Below are positions 33,226 through 45,602 of a stretch of 64,000 nucleotides of DNA, in pieces. The DNA lies in NCBI GenBank assembly GCA_015680685.1, contig MNCI01002152.1, positions 720,817-784,816 on the forward strand. Reading direction: 5' to 3'. The notes below the pieces were generated by a model that was not told where the DNA came from, searched no databases, and saw only the letters and a program-made list of their open reading frames with translations. This DNA comes from Gnetum montanum (Eukaryota; Streptophyta; Gnetopsida; Gnetales; Gnetaceae). Position 1 is the first letter of the stretch; each line of letters begins with the position of its first letter. Both the position numbers and the translations under genes were made by a program.

Positions 33226-36200
33226 AAGTTTTGACCAAGTCAACTAAAGTTAATTGTGGTCACTAGCTGCATCGACGTGGCCCCTTTCACATAGCTAATC
33301 TCGTTGATGAGGTCCCGACAACGAGGCCCCATTGATGCATCACAAAAACTCTATATATACCACTGCAAGCTTTGAAATTTTTATCATTTTCTTCATAATG
33401 CTAGGGGATTTTTTTGTCATTTTTCAAAGCCCAAAACCTTCCAGAGCCCATAACATCTCAACTGCTTGTCCAAATCACTCTGTTCTTTGATCCTGTAGCT
33501 AACAAAGGTAAGCTCTTTCTCGTGGGGGCCATAAAACTTAAGGTTTCCAATGAAATTTTTCAAAATTTTTCTAACTCTCCAGAAGGGTTAATAAATTTAA
33601 CAATATACAAACATTAATTTTTTTGAGAGTTAACCCTTCCAACATCCTCCGAAATGATTTATTAAAAATAATACATAAATAAAATAATGAGTGAAGTAAT
33701 TAAATTATCCATAATCACAACTTAGCCAAGTGTAACTATCATAAGAGATAACGCTATCCCAATTACTTCATGTTACACAACAATTGCTAACTCATGGTCT
33801 TATTGTAGTTACAGTTACAGATGTCACCAAGACTGGAACACCCATAGGAAGGAGAACTCTCTCAACCAAGGGACAAATAGCCTAGAGCTAGAAGGGGCCA
33901 ATAAGAACAAGCTCAAGAACTGCCAAAGGCAACCCATGCAATGGGACCTCTTCATGGGGAGTTCAAAGTTGAATCTATTTGACAAGTTCTAAAAGAAGAA
34001 CTACCAATAGTGTAATCGTGGTAAGGGAAAGCACTAGGACCCATGCCAAGGCTTGAAGTCACTTTAACTCAAACTTTCCTTGACATCATTAGACCCTAAG
34101 AGATTCAATGCTTAGTTCTTCAAGAACTAAACTTTGGGCCTTTTCTAGAGAAAGCTCTAGTAGAATTCAAAACACATTGCAAACCTCTCCCATATGGCCA
34201 ATCATCATGTCCAATGGGGTGTGGTACATGCAAGAGACATATCTCTTTTGGAACAATAGAATGCCAAGGTCCACTACTAAAAATCAAGGATATTTAGGTG
34301 TCTTACTTGACTAAGGCTATTGCATAAGCATTGGGGTTTCCTAATATTGGAACACATTTGGCAGAGTTATCAACACAAGGTGATCTTGAGGCCCAAAAAA
34401 AGTGGACTTAGTGGTGTTACATGGTTGACCGTAAGGAGTTTGGTGTGCTCACACCAACAGAGTGCATCTACTTTAAGATAGTAACTTATCACCTCAATCT
34501 AATGGTGAGGTCCAATAAGGTGACTACCTTTTCTACTAGAGCATGTGCTACTCTAAGTGGAAGATTTCCTATAAACCTTCCACAATTGATCTACTTAGAG
34601 ATCAAAAAATGCTTCAAGGAAAATAAATGTGGAAGGAAAACCTTATCCTTTTTGTGCCTCATCTGAAAGCTCTACAAAAGGGTAGGAATCATCTGCTACA
34701 CCAACAACACAATCAGACATGCTCCTTTGGCTTCATGGCTTGAAATCATAAAATAAAATACACCTACCATAACTAAAGAAGAGAAGTAACTACCACCTCC
34801 ACCACCTACTCAAGAAATAATGCTAGAGGCCTATGCAACCATTGAGAGCTTGCATGAAATCTAAGAGTAGCTCTTGCATGAGCAAGAGTAGTATGTAGGG
34901 AGGAGTAGTGTGGACCCATCTATGTATTGATCGGTAATAAGTCACCTTAATGAGATGGCTCAGACAATCAGCCAAATGGAAAGGGGAGGGCCAATATTCT
35001 CTATCCAATGAATGTAGTTTCCCATGAGGTCTAATCCTAATGCTTGAGAGATGACAATGTCATTATCACAACACCATTTATTCCCAAAAATATCTAGGAA
35101 TGCTACCTCCTTCTTGATACATTTGGAGAAAGGTGAAGGGGCCACTATACTAGTGATGCAGCACCAAGGGCAGGAGACTATGGCTAAAATAGTTGCTAAC
35201 TACATCACCAAAGCACTTAATGCACTTGCAATGTTTGTACTAGACATATCTACACTTTGAGATGTGCTTATGTCCACAAGCAGTGGAAAATTGAATGTAG
35301 TCCAACATGAAGAATTACTGGATTGACTGGTAGGGACTACATAATCAATTCTAGATATCTTTGATTTTCTAGATAACATCACCACAACCCAATTGGAGCT
35401 ACTAAAGCAAGGGGCAAATGCATCATCTTGGAGGGGCAACTCAAAATGCCTCAAGCATAGAATCAATGCTTGGTCATGGAGGTTGTTGAATTACATGCTT
35501 GTCTTGCTAATCCTGCACTCCTTAGACTAAAAATAACTAGAGATGAAGCTTTCTAATAGCTTTAAGAATGATTCAAGAAGGCTAAGGAGGAAGTGGTGAT
35601 GATCATCTTCAATCAATCTATAGTAGAAGTGAAGACATATTTAGTTCAAAAGAACTTGGTTCAGATGTACCAAGAGAATGAAGCACTAACCATAGAAAAT
35701 CATCACCTATGTAATGTTAATGCCCAAAAAGAACAAATGTAGAAATTCATTCATCAATAGTAGGAGTGCCTAGCCTAGGTGAATATTGAATTAAGGAAAT
35801 TGACCATAAAAAATTGTAATCTATCTATGGAAGAAGTCTATGCCTTATACTAAAAGTGTACCATTAAGATTACCACCTAGAAAAATAAAGCTTTGATGTT
35901 TGAAAAAGTTAAAAATCACTATAGAGACCAGGTTGAGTTGCAAAAGGAAGTAAATGAGAAGCACATCTAGATGGCAAAGGAAAAAGTAAATGAATCTCTC
36001 TAGTAACTTCAACAAGGAAGAGAAGTATGATAGGTCATCATTGATGGGATTGATGCCTACAACAATGCAAAGATCCACCTAAAGGAGTTGTAGATAGAGG
36101 AGATGATAGAATACATGGAGTTGACCAATCTCTGCTATGCAAACTTGGCAATGCTAACTACTAGACGACCATAGTCAGAGTTGGAAAAACAAGTGGCTAG

Positions 36201-36838
36201 CTCATATTTGACATACGAGGTAGAGTTCAAACACCATAAAGACACCAAGAAGAAGCTTGAAACTCCAAATGCTAAACTCAAAGTTCTCAAAGAACAATGC
36301 ACAAATCAACAGTCATCTACTACGAACTTACTCAAAAGAATGAATGATTACTAGGAGCTAAAGCATGCAGTTAGAGCATTTGACATTGAATGCAAACAGT
36401 TCACTACTTGATTTATCAATGCAAAGGATCTTTTTCTAGTAATCCCATGTCCCTAGGACATGCTTATTTTGACCCACATTGGCAAAGCTACGTGGATGGT
36501 GCATGATCATAGAAGTAAGGAGGAGAAAATAAAAGCATTGTTGGATACTTTCTGCCTTCCACTGGCAGTTGTAGTAGTAACAAGATAGCCACAACTGCCT
36601 TGGCCACCACATGTGCCTGAAGCTAGTGAAGGTCCTTTAGAATCTTAGGAGCCACCACTACTTGGGACTGTCTCACCTTCTCCAACAACTTCACACCATC
36701 AAGAAACATTGTGTCCAATTTTGAAGAATCATATCATGGTGTTTAATTTTGTGTCGTGAACACCATCATTTTTGTAATGTGTTGATTTGTACACTCAGGC
36801 ACTCCATTCTTGTTGAGATAGTCTATTTTTTTTTTTTT
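33226..36838 (+). mobile_element. Insertion K with decayed plant-transposon-like, coiled-coil ORF
   Basis: Splits the tail of H/J. The left edge TGTCAAGTTTTGACC looks like an LTR start and TATATATA at about 33352 could be its promoter. From about 33800 to 36770 broken plus-strand frames can be followed. One (34421-34666 and on) reads YFKIVTYHLNLMVRSNKVTT and ends LSFLCLITKLYKRVGI, which resembles the 'putative plant transposon protein' domain found in plant retroelement ORFs. Further on come Glu/Lys-rich heptad-like stretches (35570-36400) typical of a coiled coil, and a Pro-rich end (36590-36680). No RT or transposase is seen. The right edge is set where the family tail resumes (GTCAATAATCCC) and is approximate. 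Confidence 0.4.
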
Positions 36839-36940
36839 GAAGGATCAGTCAATAATCCCATACCTTCCAAATTTTCTAGAAGAACTCAAGGATGATTTTT
36901 CATTTAGTTGTGGGGATATCATGAGTTGCATTTTTGGCTG
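36839..36940 (+). repeat. End of element J tail, polypurine tract and first 22 bp of its 3' LTR
   Basis: GTCAATAATCCCATACCTTCC and AACTCAAGGATGATTTTTCA match the tail of D just before its LTR (minus strand, 37855-37795). The polypurine tract GTTGTGGGGATA is at 36907-36918. The LTR starts TCATGAGTTGC at 36919 and is cut at 36940 by element D. Confidence 0.7.
36936..36940. other. Target-site duplication of element D, left copy (GGCTG)
   Basis: GGCTG precedes the LTR start. GGTTG (46444-46448) follows the other LTR. One C-to-T change separates them. Confidence 0.75.
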
Positions 36941-37781
36941 TGATGAGTGACGAGGTACCCATATGCTCAACTATACAAACACGAGTGTTTCACACATAAT
37001 CTGTTCAAATTCCAAGGACTAAGTGCCTATGCGCCTTTGTGGAATAAGGACGGGTTGGTTGATCGTTGTCTTCCCAAACTTACTTGTATGTCACAATTGT
37101 ATGGTTAAGTAAGCTTAAGGCATATGATTTTTATAGATTTTATGTTTTTATGTCCTACTGCTACTAAGGGAGGAGAGAGAGATAACTAAGTGACTAATTT
37201 AACTTAACTACTGATTAACTAGGCTTTAACTAATCCTAACACCAGTATCCATTCTCACTTTCTGTACACATCCTGAGCCAGTGCAACACTACTGGGATTA
37301 CCAAATGCTAATCGTTACTGGGTTACCAAGTGTTACATGCATGCTCAAAGTGATTGTACTAAGTGTACTTACTTAGGAGAGTTGTAAGGTAAGAGAGAAT
37401 CATTAATTAACTAAGAAATCATTTGATAACATCAATTAACACTAATTAATCTATTCTGGATGCTGCAAGGTTTATCATAAAGTTCGTCATTATTTTTGTA
37501 CACAAGGTGTGCTCAAGTACACAATGCTCGAATAAAGATCCGTTCACTTGATGACTCCTACTATGGGCACACAGAAATAATTCTAACTCTAGAGGGAAGA
37601 AAAGGTAAGATTTTGGCTAAGGGACTAACTATCTAACTTCCAACCCAAGTGCACCTACCTCTTATTTTTAGGCAAGGAGGCAAGTCCCAATATTGGGTAT
37701 CTAACATCGCATTGTAGGCTTCGATATTGCATACCCAATATCATGGATGTGATATTGTAGCCTTGATATCACAGTTCATCA
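36941..37781 (-). repeat. 3' LTR of element D (841 bp)
   Basis: Plus-strand ends TGATGAGTGA and GTTCATCA. Matches 45603-46443 throughout. Near the right end (about 37690-37775) are degenerate GATATTG/CAATATC units, the eroded form of the palindromes seen in element I. The adjoining 37782-37793 is the polypurine tract (GTTGTGGGGGTA on the minus strand). Confidence 0.88.
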
Positions 37782-37793
37782 TACCCCCACAAC
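37782..37793 (-). other. Polypurine tract of element D
   Basis: GTTGTGGGGGTA on the minus strand, directly before the 3' LTR. The same tract is at 55242-55254 in E and 36907-36918 in J. Confidence 0.75.
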
Positions 37794-39705
37794 TGAATGA
37801 AAACTCATCCTCGAGTTCCTTACAAAATATTGGGAAGGTATGGGATTATTGACTACTTGACAACTAACGATGGAATGGGATGACAAACTTAATGTGCCTA
37901 GTGAACGAATCAATAAGCATATTACAACATTAGTGTTCATGACCATTATGGTGAACACTTGTACATAAATGACATCCAAGCCTTTATTTGATAGCTTGAA
38001 GAGAAAAAGAGAGAGAGAGAGAAGATGAAGCATGTTGCCGCCAATGCTGAGGTTGCGCTTTCCATTGTTTATCCATAGCCACGTCACCAGACTTGCTCCT
38101 TTCATAAATGCTCTAGTTCTATTCCATCCTAAGTGCTTCCTCCAAGCCCAATCCATTTTTTGTATGATCGCCATCTGCACACACAACATAGTCACAAATG
38201 AGCAAGGATAGATAAATCATAATGCAATTGATACCATGCCTCGATATGAAGCGCATTGGCTAAGTTGTGGTTATGGTAGAACTAGTTTAGAGATTTATCA
38301 CTGGTAACTACCCAAAGTGTAGGGGTTAGGCAAATAATGGAATGAAAAAAATTGAAAAACTTGTTCTAGGGCCCCCACGGCTAAGAGAGAACCTCCGGTA
38401 GCTATAAGATGGAAAAATATGAGGAGCAAGAAAGATAGGAAAAATAACAATGGCAACGCCAATAAAATGGATTCCATGGATGGGGATGAAATAAGAAATG
38501 ATTGATTACAAGAAATTTTTAAGAAAATGAAGTTAACAATTGCACCAAAAAAGAATGTCAGTGGGTCCTCCCCAAAGTAGGCTCATGCCTTTTATGCCTT
38601 GACAAACCCACAAACCAAAGAGTCCATAGGCTCTAGGAATGTCATTTGGAAGCAAGAGTTAAAAACTTACCTACAAGAATTCACCAAAGAAAAACAATGC
38701 ATCAACCAAGAAATAGATTAATGATAAAACCAACAATGAGGTGGAAAAATGGGAAGAGAGATGGAGAGGAGAGAATGGAATGAAATCCTAAGAACAAGGT
38801 TGTGTAAAGTCCCTTGTGTACTTTATGGTTAATATGACTGAGTAGAACTCATCCCAAATCCAGACTCAAACAAACCACATCCAGTGACCTTGCATCAACA
38901 CACTTGACCAATCCATCCACTTGAAGCAACAAGAATTCTTCTACAAAAATTCATCACCATTTCGAGGAGAGCAAGATGGAGAAGTAGGAAGCAAGAAAGG
39001 GCCTTAGTTAGAGGGAACCTTCAGACATGGGTAACATGTTTTTCTAGTTCCATAACCAGTGCTTGTAACTCATATTACTTTATTATGTCTAAGGGGTGTG
39101 CTTTGAATTCTCACTTTTTTTTACATGAGAACCACACCATGCAAAGACTTATTTTTATTCACTTGGCTTCCTGATTTTTGAACAATGTTAGAATGGCGAA
39201 AAACCCAAAAAAAAGCATCCAAGCACCCAAGAGAATGGCCAACATAAATGCATCAAATCCCCTTGAAGTTACACCCTTTTCATCCTTTGAGTCTTTACTT
39301 GGTTTGAAAAGTACCCAGCCACCAATTCATTAACAAATTTATTTAGAAAAAAGGAATTGTATAGTTCCAAGCCAAAGAAGACCATAGAGTTGTATGGATG
39401 AGTGGACGGCATGGACTCATTGCCTATTTTACCAAAAGAACCATACCTTAATATCAGCAGCATAATTCAAAGTTAAAAATCAAACATTAGCAATCATTAT
39501 GATATAATTCAATCCACCATCATGAGCACTTATTGGATGAAAAATAAAAGTAAATCAAGTAAACAAAGAAATAGTAAAAATATGAACGATGGTGTGAAAC
39601 AAAAATAAGAAAAGTTGGAAAAATGTGTAAAACAAAAATGTGTGAAAAAAACGTGTAAAAAATGTCTAAAACAAAAATTCAAAAATAACTGAGGGCCTAA
39701 AATAA
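37794..39705 (-). other. Post-integrase tail of element D
   Basis: About 1.9 kb without a recognisable envelope or other domain. A 138-codon frame (37779-38195, minus) overlaps a homologous frame in E (55324-55632, minus), sharing DW-W-R-HL-W and a Leu/Ser-rich hydrophobic run. It may only reflect common descent of non-coding DNA. T-rich and A-rich stretches lie near integrase (39540-39690). Confidence 0.5.
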
Positions 39706-40735
39706 TTAGCATAGGTGGACATCTCCCCCATGACTGAGTTGGAAGGAGGAGATCCAAAATAGTAAGCAGGGTTGTCCACTAACAGAGGTAGCATGTGTAC
39801 TGGTTATCCTAAGCTCATGGAAAGGTTTGGTTTGTTGCATGTTGACCAATAGTTTCTTGTCTAGGCTCTTAGGTTTGTATATTATCATGGCCCCTAAAGA
39901 AAAATTTGCATAAATAATATAAGTTCCTTTCCATAGTGTTTGAAATTTAGTACATTGTGGCACATGTGTGGGATTCCAGTAGAGAACCTTATCTCCCGAT
40001 TGATATTTAACTTTCCTAATCCTTAGGTCATGATGTTGTTTATTAAGAACCTTGTGCAACTCGTTAGATGACAGGGTAGCTAGTTATTTTTCATCTAGCA
40101 AGTTAAGGATTGCTAACTTTTTTTTTTTTGGTGCTAGATCAAGGTCAAGGTTAAGGTCACATGTCATGGATACTGTATAGAGCTCAGTTTGAATGGGAAG
40201 CATTGGTAATTTACTGTACACTAACTCATAGGGAGAGTAGCCTATAGGGAGTTTCCATGTAGAGTGGTATGCCCAAAGAGCATCGTTCACTTTAGTGCTC
40301 CATTCTCACCTAAACTTGCTAATAGTTTTTGTCAATATTTTCATAATCTCCCTATTGGTGACTTTGGCTTGACTGTTCGCTTGGGGGTGGTATGGTATTG
40401 TCAGTTTGTGTTCAACCCCTAAGTGTTACATTAATTTCTGAAAAGTTACACCTGTGAAGCGTGTACCATTATCCAAAATAAGTGCATGAGGTACACCATA
40501 CCTATTTATGATTTTTTGTTGAACAAATCGTGCAACTATAGATGATGTACAATCCTTAACAGTAGCTACTTCTACCCATTTAGTGAGGTAATCAACAGCA
40601 ACAATAATATAAGCTTTTCCATTGGACATTTATGTAATTGACCCCATAGAATCAATTCCCCAAATGTTGAAGGGTTCTAATGGTTGGATCCATTATTGTG
40701 AATCCTCCATTCTAGCAGTCATTCCCGCATCACAT
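39706..40735 (-). pseudogene. Integrase of element D
   Basis: The core motifs are WGIDSMGSI (about 40660-40630), then DYLTKWVEVATV, ALILDNGTRF (about 40480) and NSQAKVTNRE (about 40375), where the catalytic Glu is Lys. The C-terminal open piece (40059 down to 39706) has KVLYWNPTHVPQ and FQTLWKGTYIIY, the DNA-binding end, and finishes LLFWISSFQLSHGGD. Stops near 40625, 40425, 40305 and 40080 break the frame. With the Glu lost it cannot be active. Confidence 0.8.
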
Positions 40736-40739
40736 TGAC

Positions 40740-41970
40740 AATGCTCAAACTCTTGTAAGATTACAAGCTATCGTATGATATGAGGGCTTACCATTGGCTT
40801 ATTCATAAGGAACCAGATTGCACTATGATCTGTATGTATATATACTTTATATCCCAATACATAGTGTCTAAACTTTTCTAGTGCAAACACTACAACCATT
40901 AATTCTTTCTCTATGGTAGTGTAGTTAAGTTGTGCACCAGCAATACTTCTACTTGCACAGTGGATGTAATAAGAATGTTTTTGGTCATCTAATTGCATAA
41001 TTACAGCTCCCAAGGCATAGTTGGACACATCAATCATGATATGGAATGGTTTGGACTAGTTAGGAGCTTGTAGAATGGGTGTTTCTACTAACTTCTATTT
41101 TAGAATTTGAAAAGCTAGTTTACATTCCCTAGTCCATTCGAAAGGTACGTCCTTTTTCGTTAATTCCACCAATGGTTTCGTAACCTTTGAAAAGTTCTCA
41201 TCAATAAATCTCCTATAGTAGCTAGTATGTCCAAGGAATGACTGAATGTCTTTGACAGTTTCCGATTGACGGGTAATTCCTTGGATAACTTTAATTTTCT
41301 CTGGGTCTACCTCTATCCCTGTATGTGAGATTTTATGCCCTAGCACTATGCCTTCTTGAACCATCAAATGGCTTTTCTGCCAGTTGAGCCTTAAATTGGT
41401 TTCCACACATCTTTTCAGCATTTACTCTAACTAGTCTAAGGCTTGATCAAATTTTGCTCCATAGGTGGAGAAATCATCCATAAAGACTTCTACACCATCT
41501 CCTATCTACTGTTGAAAGATGCTTCGAACTAATCATTGAAATGTTGCAAGGCATTACACAAGCCAAATGGCATTTATTTGTATGCAAATGTTCCCCAAGG
41601 ACTAGTGAACATAGTCTTGGCTTGGTCTTTTGGGGCTATTTTTATTTGGTTATATCCACTATATATATACAAAAAACTATAATAATGATGCCCTACGATG
41701 GTTCCTAAGACTTGGTTAACAAATGGCAATGGAAAGTGATCTTTGAATATTGCCATATTTAGTAGCCTAAAATCTATGCACACCCTCCATTTGCCTCCCT
41801 TTTTAGGTACAATAACTAATGGGCTAACCCATTTGCTATTAGCAATGGGGTATATGAACCCAGCCTTGAGAAGCCATTTGATTTCTTCCTTGACTACTTG
41901 CTTCAGCTTTGGGTTCAAACATCTCTACGGTTGTCTTCGAGGCTTCATGGAGGGGTTGGTGTAAATCCTA
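40740..41970 (-). pseudogene. Reverse transcriptase and RNase H of element D
   Basis: RT is open at 41918-41574 (INPKLKQVVKEEI-like start, WVSPLVIVPKKGGKWRVCID, GYNQIKIAPKDQAKT). It continues through a short gap holding EVFMDDFST (about 41490-41465), and is open again at 41421-41095 with SHLMVQEGIVLGHKIS and SFLGHTSYYRRFI. RNase H (41037-40768) keeps all acidic residues: DVSNYALGAVIMQ, TTIEKELMVVVFAL and HTDHSAIWF. The remaining damage is about four stops, making this the best-preserved pol of its family here. Confidence 0.85.
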
Positions 41971-42036
41971 TGTTGGCATATCCTAGGATCTATTTTAGTT
42001 AATTCAAAATATAGCCAAGCGAAGGCTTTTGACCAT

Positions 42037-43110
42037 CTATTGATTACCTTCAACAATTTCTCTTTTTTTTTGTGAAGAAAGCTTAGCATTAATAATTACC
42101 AACTTTCTATTTGTAAGGAACGTGTATTCCATACCGGTGGGTAATGGTTTCAGCTCAAGGGGCTCTTGCTTAAATTTCTTAGGGATTTCTAACTTTCCCC
42201 AGTTGATATTTTCAAGGTTAAGACTTGGAAGTTGGCGACGGACCTTCTCTAATGCGTCTATGCTATTAATGTAAGTGCAAGTTAAACCCTCAGTTGGTTC
42301 CATGCATATGAGTAAATTACTTTTTTGATTAGCTATCAGCCACTGGGTGTCTTCTTGTCATGTGGTTGCTACATACAGGCATCTTTGTATGTTCATCACT
42401 TGTGTAAACTTGTTGCATGCGGGAAATGTTAAACTTTGCACAACCCATGACCTCTACACGCAATTACACCCTATGTCACTGTATGCGATGCATAGAACTT
42501 TCTTCTTCTTGATCTTTCCGAATGTGTTTTCCTTTGATATTTCCAAGGAAAGATTGTGGATTCCTAGGCATGCATCAACTGTGCTTAGTCATGCTCTTCC
42601 CATTATGATTGGAAAGTCCCCCTTACCATTGTTCACCTGAATCACTAAGAAATTAGCTAGGTACAACCACCCAAAAATAGTGGTAACAATGTCTTTCACT
42701 AGTCCCAACAGGATAGTGATGGACTGGTCGACCAACTCTAGACAAATGTTGCTCTTTTTTAATGGAAGCAAGTTCCAGGCCTTGTACATTTCTTAAGAAA
42801 TCAAGTTGACACCGGAACCTAAATCCAAAAGAGCCTTTCACGACTCATTTCTAGCGATTTGTAAGTATATCAGAAGACTCTGAGGATTAGAGAATTTCCT
42901 AGGAAGATGGCCAACTTTGATCCAATCGATAACAGCATGTGTTAGCCTGACCGTATGCATTGAGTGTAGTGGTTGAGTTGAAGAAAGCTCCAAATTTTTA
43001 CTTGATACTAAGGCATCTAAGGAATTAGCCATTTGTGATTGGAAGGGCTTGGTTGGATTGTTGATTCTAAAGAAAGTTCTTTTCTTCATGTGGTTGTTGG
43101 AACCAACAGT
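42037..43110 (-). pseudogene. Protease region of element D
   Basis: Homologous to the E protease. After a Ser/Asn-rich linker (43089-42838) the active-site segment is frame-shifted near 42830 (ALLDLGSGVNLI-like). MYKAWNLLPLKKSN and FLVIQVNNGKGDFPIIMGRA (42789-42589) follow. A linker to RT (42303-42037) includes RRQLPSLNLENINW. Active-site remnants are present but the frame is broken at least twice. Confidence 0.7.
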
Positions 43111-43539
43111 AGGTTGGGAGTTAATAGCCCTTTTGGTGTTATGTTGTTAAGACTGGGTAGGGATTTCACCCTGCATAGCTGGAATAGGTGGTAATGGAGC
43201 TAATGGTGGAAGAGATGAAACTAGATAAGAAGGATGATATGGTTGCAAGATATCACCCCTAGAAGAGGGAGTCCCATAATAATCATGAGCATGGTAGTGA
43301 GGTTGAGGAGTAATGTAACCAGTAGAGTCATGTGGAGAGACTGGTTGCTACACGTAATATCCATATGAGTCAGGTTGCTGGTAAGGATACTGTTGCCTTA
43401 GTGGTGGCATTTCTCATGATTGTGGGTAGTGCCACTGTTGATATTGCTCAATCAGTTGTGGTGGAGTTCCACTAGGATAATACATTAAGGGTTGGTGGAA
43501 CTATCTTGGGTTACCTTGAGGATAAGGTAACCTTCAGGG

Positions 43540-45466
43540 TGCTTACCATTTGTTCAATTTTGGGTTGAGTGCATACACCCCAGACTCCTGTAGATGTGAG
43601 ATTACAAGGCAACATCCCTTAGGATGTCATATTGACAAGGCAACATCCCTTAGGATGTCATATTGACATATCTCGCATCTACTATCATTGTCTGTTTCCG
43701 AATCCACAACCTCCTCAACAAAGGCAACTTTTCCCTTACCCTTGCTACGTGCACATTCAGCTTCTCTTTTTTTTCTTTTTTCATGATCACTACCTTGCTC
43801 TCTAGACTCCTCTACTATTTTAAGAACATATTGAAATCTATTTTCTAGGAAATCCCACATTTGTTCTACCTTTGTCAATACTTCTGATGTCAACTTTTGG
43901 ATAGGCAAAGTTTTCCTCTTCACCATCTCTTCAAGTGGTGACTCTTCTTCATCCTCACAAAATATTACTCCCCTCTTCTGAAGAGAAGGATCTCAATTAT
44001 ACTCTTTCACACTTTCTCTCTTCCATAGCTCACCTTCTTCCTTAGCAACTTGCTCCAATAGTCTTTGAATTTGATGGGACCTAATCTTAGATAGTCTTCC
44101 TTGGGCACATAAGTCCCAAGGGTTCTTCTCATTTCATGCCTAAGCCCATCTACAAGATGGCACAATTGTTTCCTTTGCAAATAACCATGGCCAAAATAGC
44201 AATGTAATAGTGCATAGTATTAGCCCATGATAGCATCTAAGGGTTCATGTCCTCCTTGTTTTTAGCCTTGGATCTACTTTCATAGGTTGGACACTCGGGA
44301 GTACATTTGGTACTTATCGTTGAATAATTATAACATAGTACTCCATCTACGAATGGATTTTGGTTCTAAGGACCAGTACCAGATTTCTGCTTCTTTAACT
44401 AGTGTGCATGGGAAAAAATTAATTTTTTTTCATTCATTCTCTATGTTTTGTAAAGCACATGCATCATGGAATGCTTGTAAGTGATTCTGAGGACCAACGT
44501 TGTATCCCCCTTCAAACCGTGGGATATGGTTCATATCTAATCTCTTGATCCTACTATCTTTCTAGTGCCTAGTTGGAATTCTAATAGGCTTAGTTATGTC
44601 TAATATACTTTGAGTAGCAAGTAGGGGTTCATTATGATCATCTCGTCCATGGCATCTATGATGCCTGCGTTGTTTCCTACTCTGCCTTCTTCTATGTTGT
44701 GATTCTCTAGAGTGCCCTCGTCCCCTTTCCTGGTTGTTTCACCTATGACTTCCACTTTGCCTACCTTTATCCCCATGGTCTTTTTCCTTATGACTACGTC
44801 TGAATAGTGAAGGAGAGGGTGAAGGAGATGATAAAGGTGAAGAAGAAGGAGAACCATCTCCATGACAGTGTCTGCTACCTTCTCTTCGATGGTCACAACC
44901 TCGATCATGATTACAATCAGAATGTCCATCTTTATCATGTGTCTGTGTCCCTTTTTTGGATCCTTTATGCCCATGGGTATTAGAACCTGGGTTATGAATA
45001 GAGGAATGAAGGTTCTAATACACAACCCCTTGGCCAAAGTCAAGGGGAGGAACATCATTGTGTGGGCGACTGCCTAAGGTAGGTTCACCATCCTTATTTT
45101 TGCTTAAAACATGTGGGACATCCTATGACATTGTACCTTTGTGGGATGATATTCTCTTGAGTAATGGTCTTGCACAATGTATTCTATGTGTAAGTGTAGC
45201 ATGCCAATTCATGTGAGAGCATAAAGAAGCATGCTTGGGACTGAATGATCAAGAGGTAACACTATGTTACCTTCTAAGTCTTGCCAACATAGTTGTTCAT
45301 CTTGATGGAGGATAAAGGTGAAGTCTAGTATATACTCATTAGGATGAATACATACCACTCGAACTTGTTGAGGGATTGGTGGATCAACGTCATGTGTATT
45401 ACACCACCGATTATTTCTTGTTTCAAACCTAGGTGGTGAGGCGCTTTCGTACGAAGAAGGAGACAT
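43540..45466 (-). pseudogene. gag of element D (broken)
   Basis: Start ATG at 45466 (MSPSSYESASPP). HPNEYILDFTFILHQDEQL matches I and E. The His/Ser-rich middle is scrambled by frameshifts (44600-45058 in another frame). The gag core lies at about 44560-44100. The C-terminal piece (43926-43627) has KRKTLPIQKLTSEVLTKVEQ, a Lys/Glu-rich helix and CEICQYDI, the start of the knuckle. In E this knuckle reads CEICQYDHPKGCCP, so D has lost part of it. Confidence 0.75.
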
Positions 45467-45584
45467 ACTTGTCTATTCAGTATGCAATGTACTCGTGTTT
45501 ATTATTTTCTCAATCAATCCTAAGGGTTTGTTCCAATGATGTGAATGATTTCCTAAGTTCTAATTAGTGCACAAACAACTAAGT

Positions 45585-45601
45585 CCCTGACAACGAGGCC
45601 A
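45585..45601 (-). other. Primer-binding site of element D (eroded)
   Basis: Minus strand TTGGCCTCGTTGTCAGGGAC, a decayed form of TGGCGCCGTTGCCGGGGAC at the same place as in E and I. Confidence 0.75.
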
Positions 45602-45602
45602 A

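Noticed and set aside
33226-33420. 3' LTR of element H
   Set aside because: Its start TGTCAAG and sequence do not match the TGATGAG family. The true family tail and polypurine tract resume at about 36839, so the block is more likely an insertion.
39530-39757. Phe-rich membrane protein (75 codons, minus)
   Set aside because: Produced by A/T-rich tail sequence after integrase. No homologous frame in E and no start context.
44600-45058. Met/Leu-rich 152-codon minus ORF (also 59570-60028)
   Set aside because: It is an alternative frame of the His/Ser/Arg-rich part of gag. Its conservation between D and E reflects the gag codons in the other frame.
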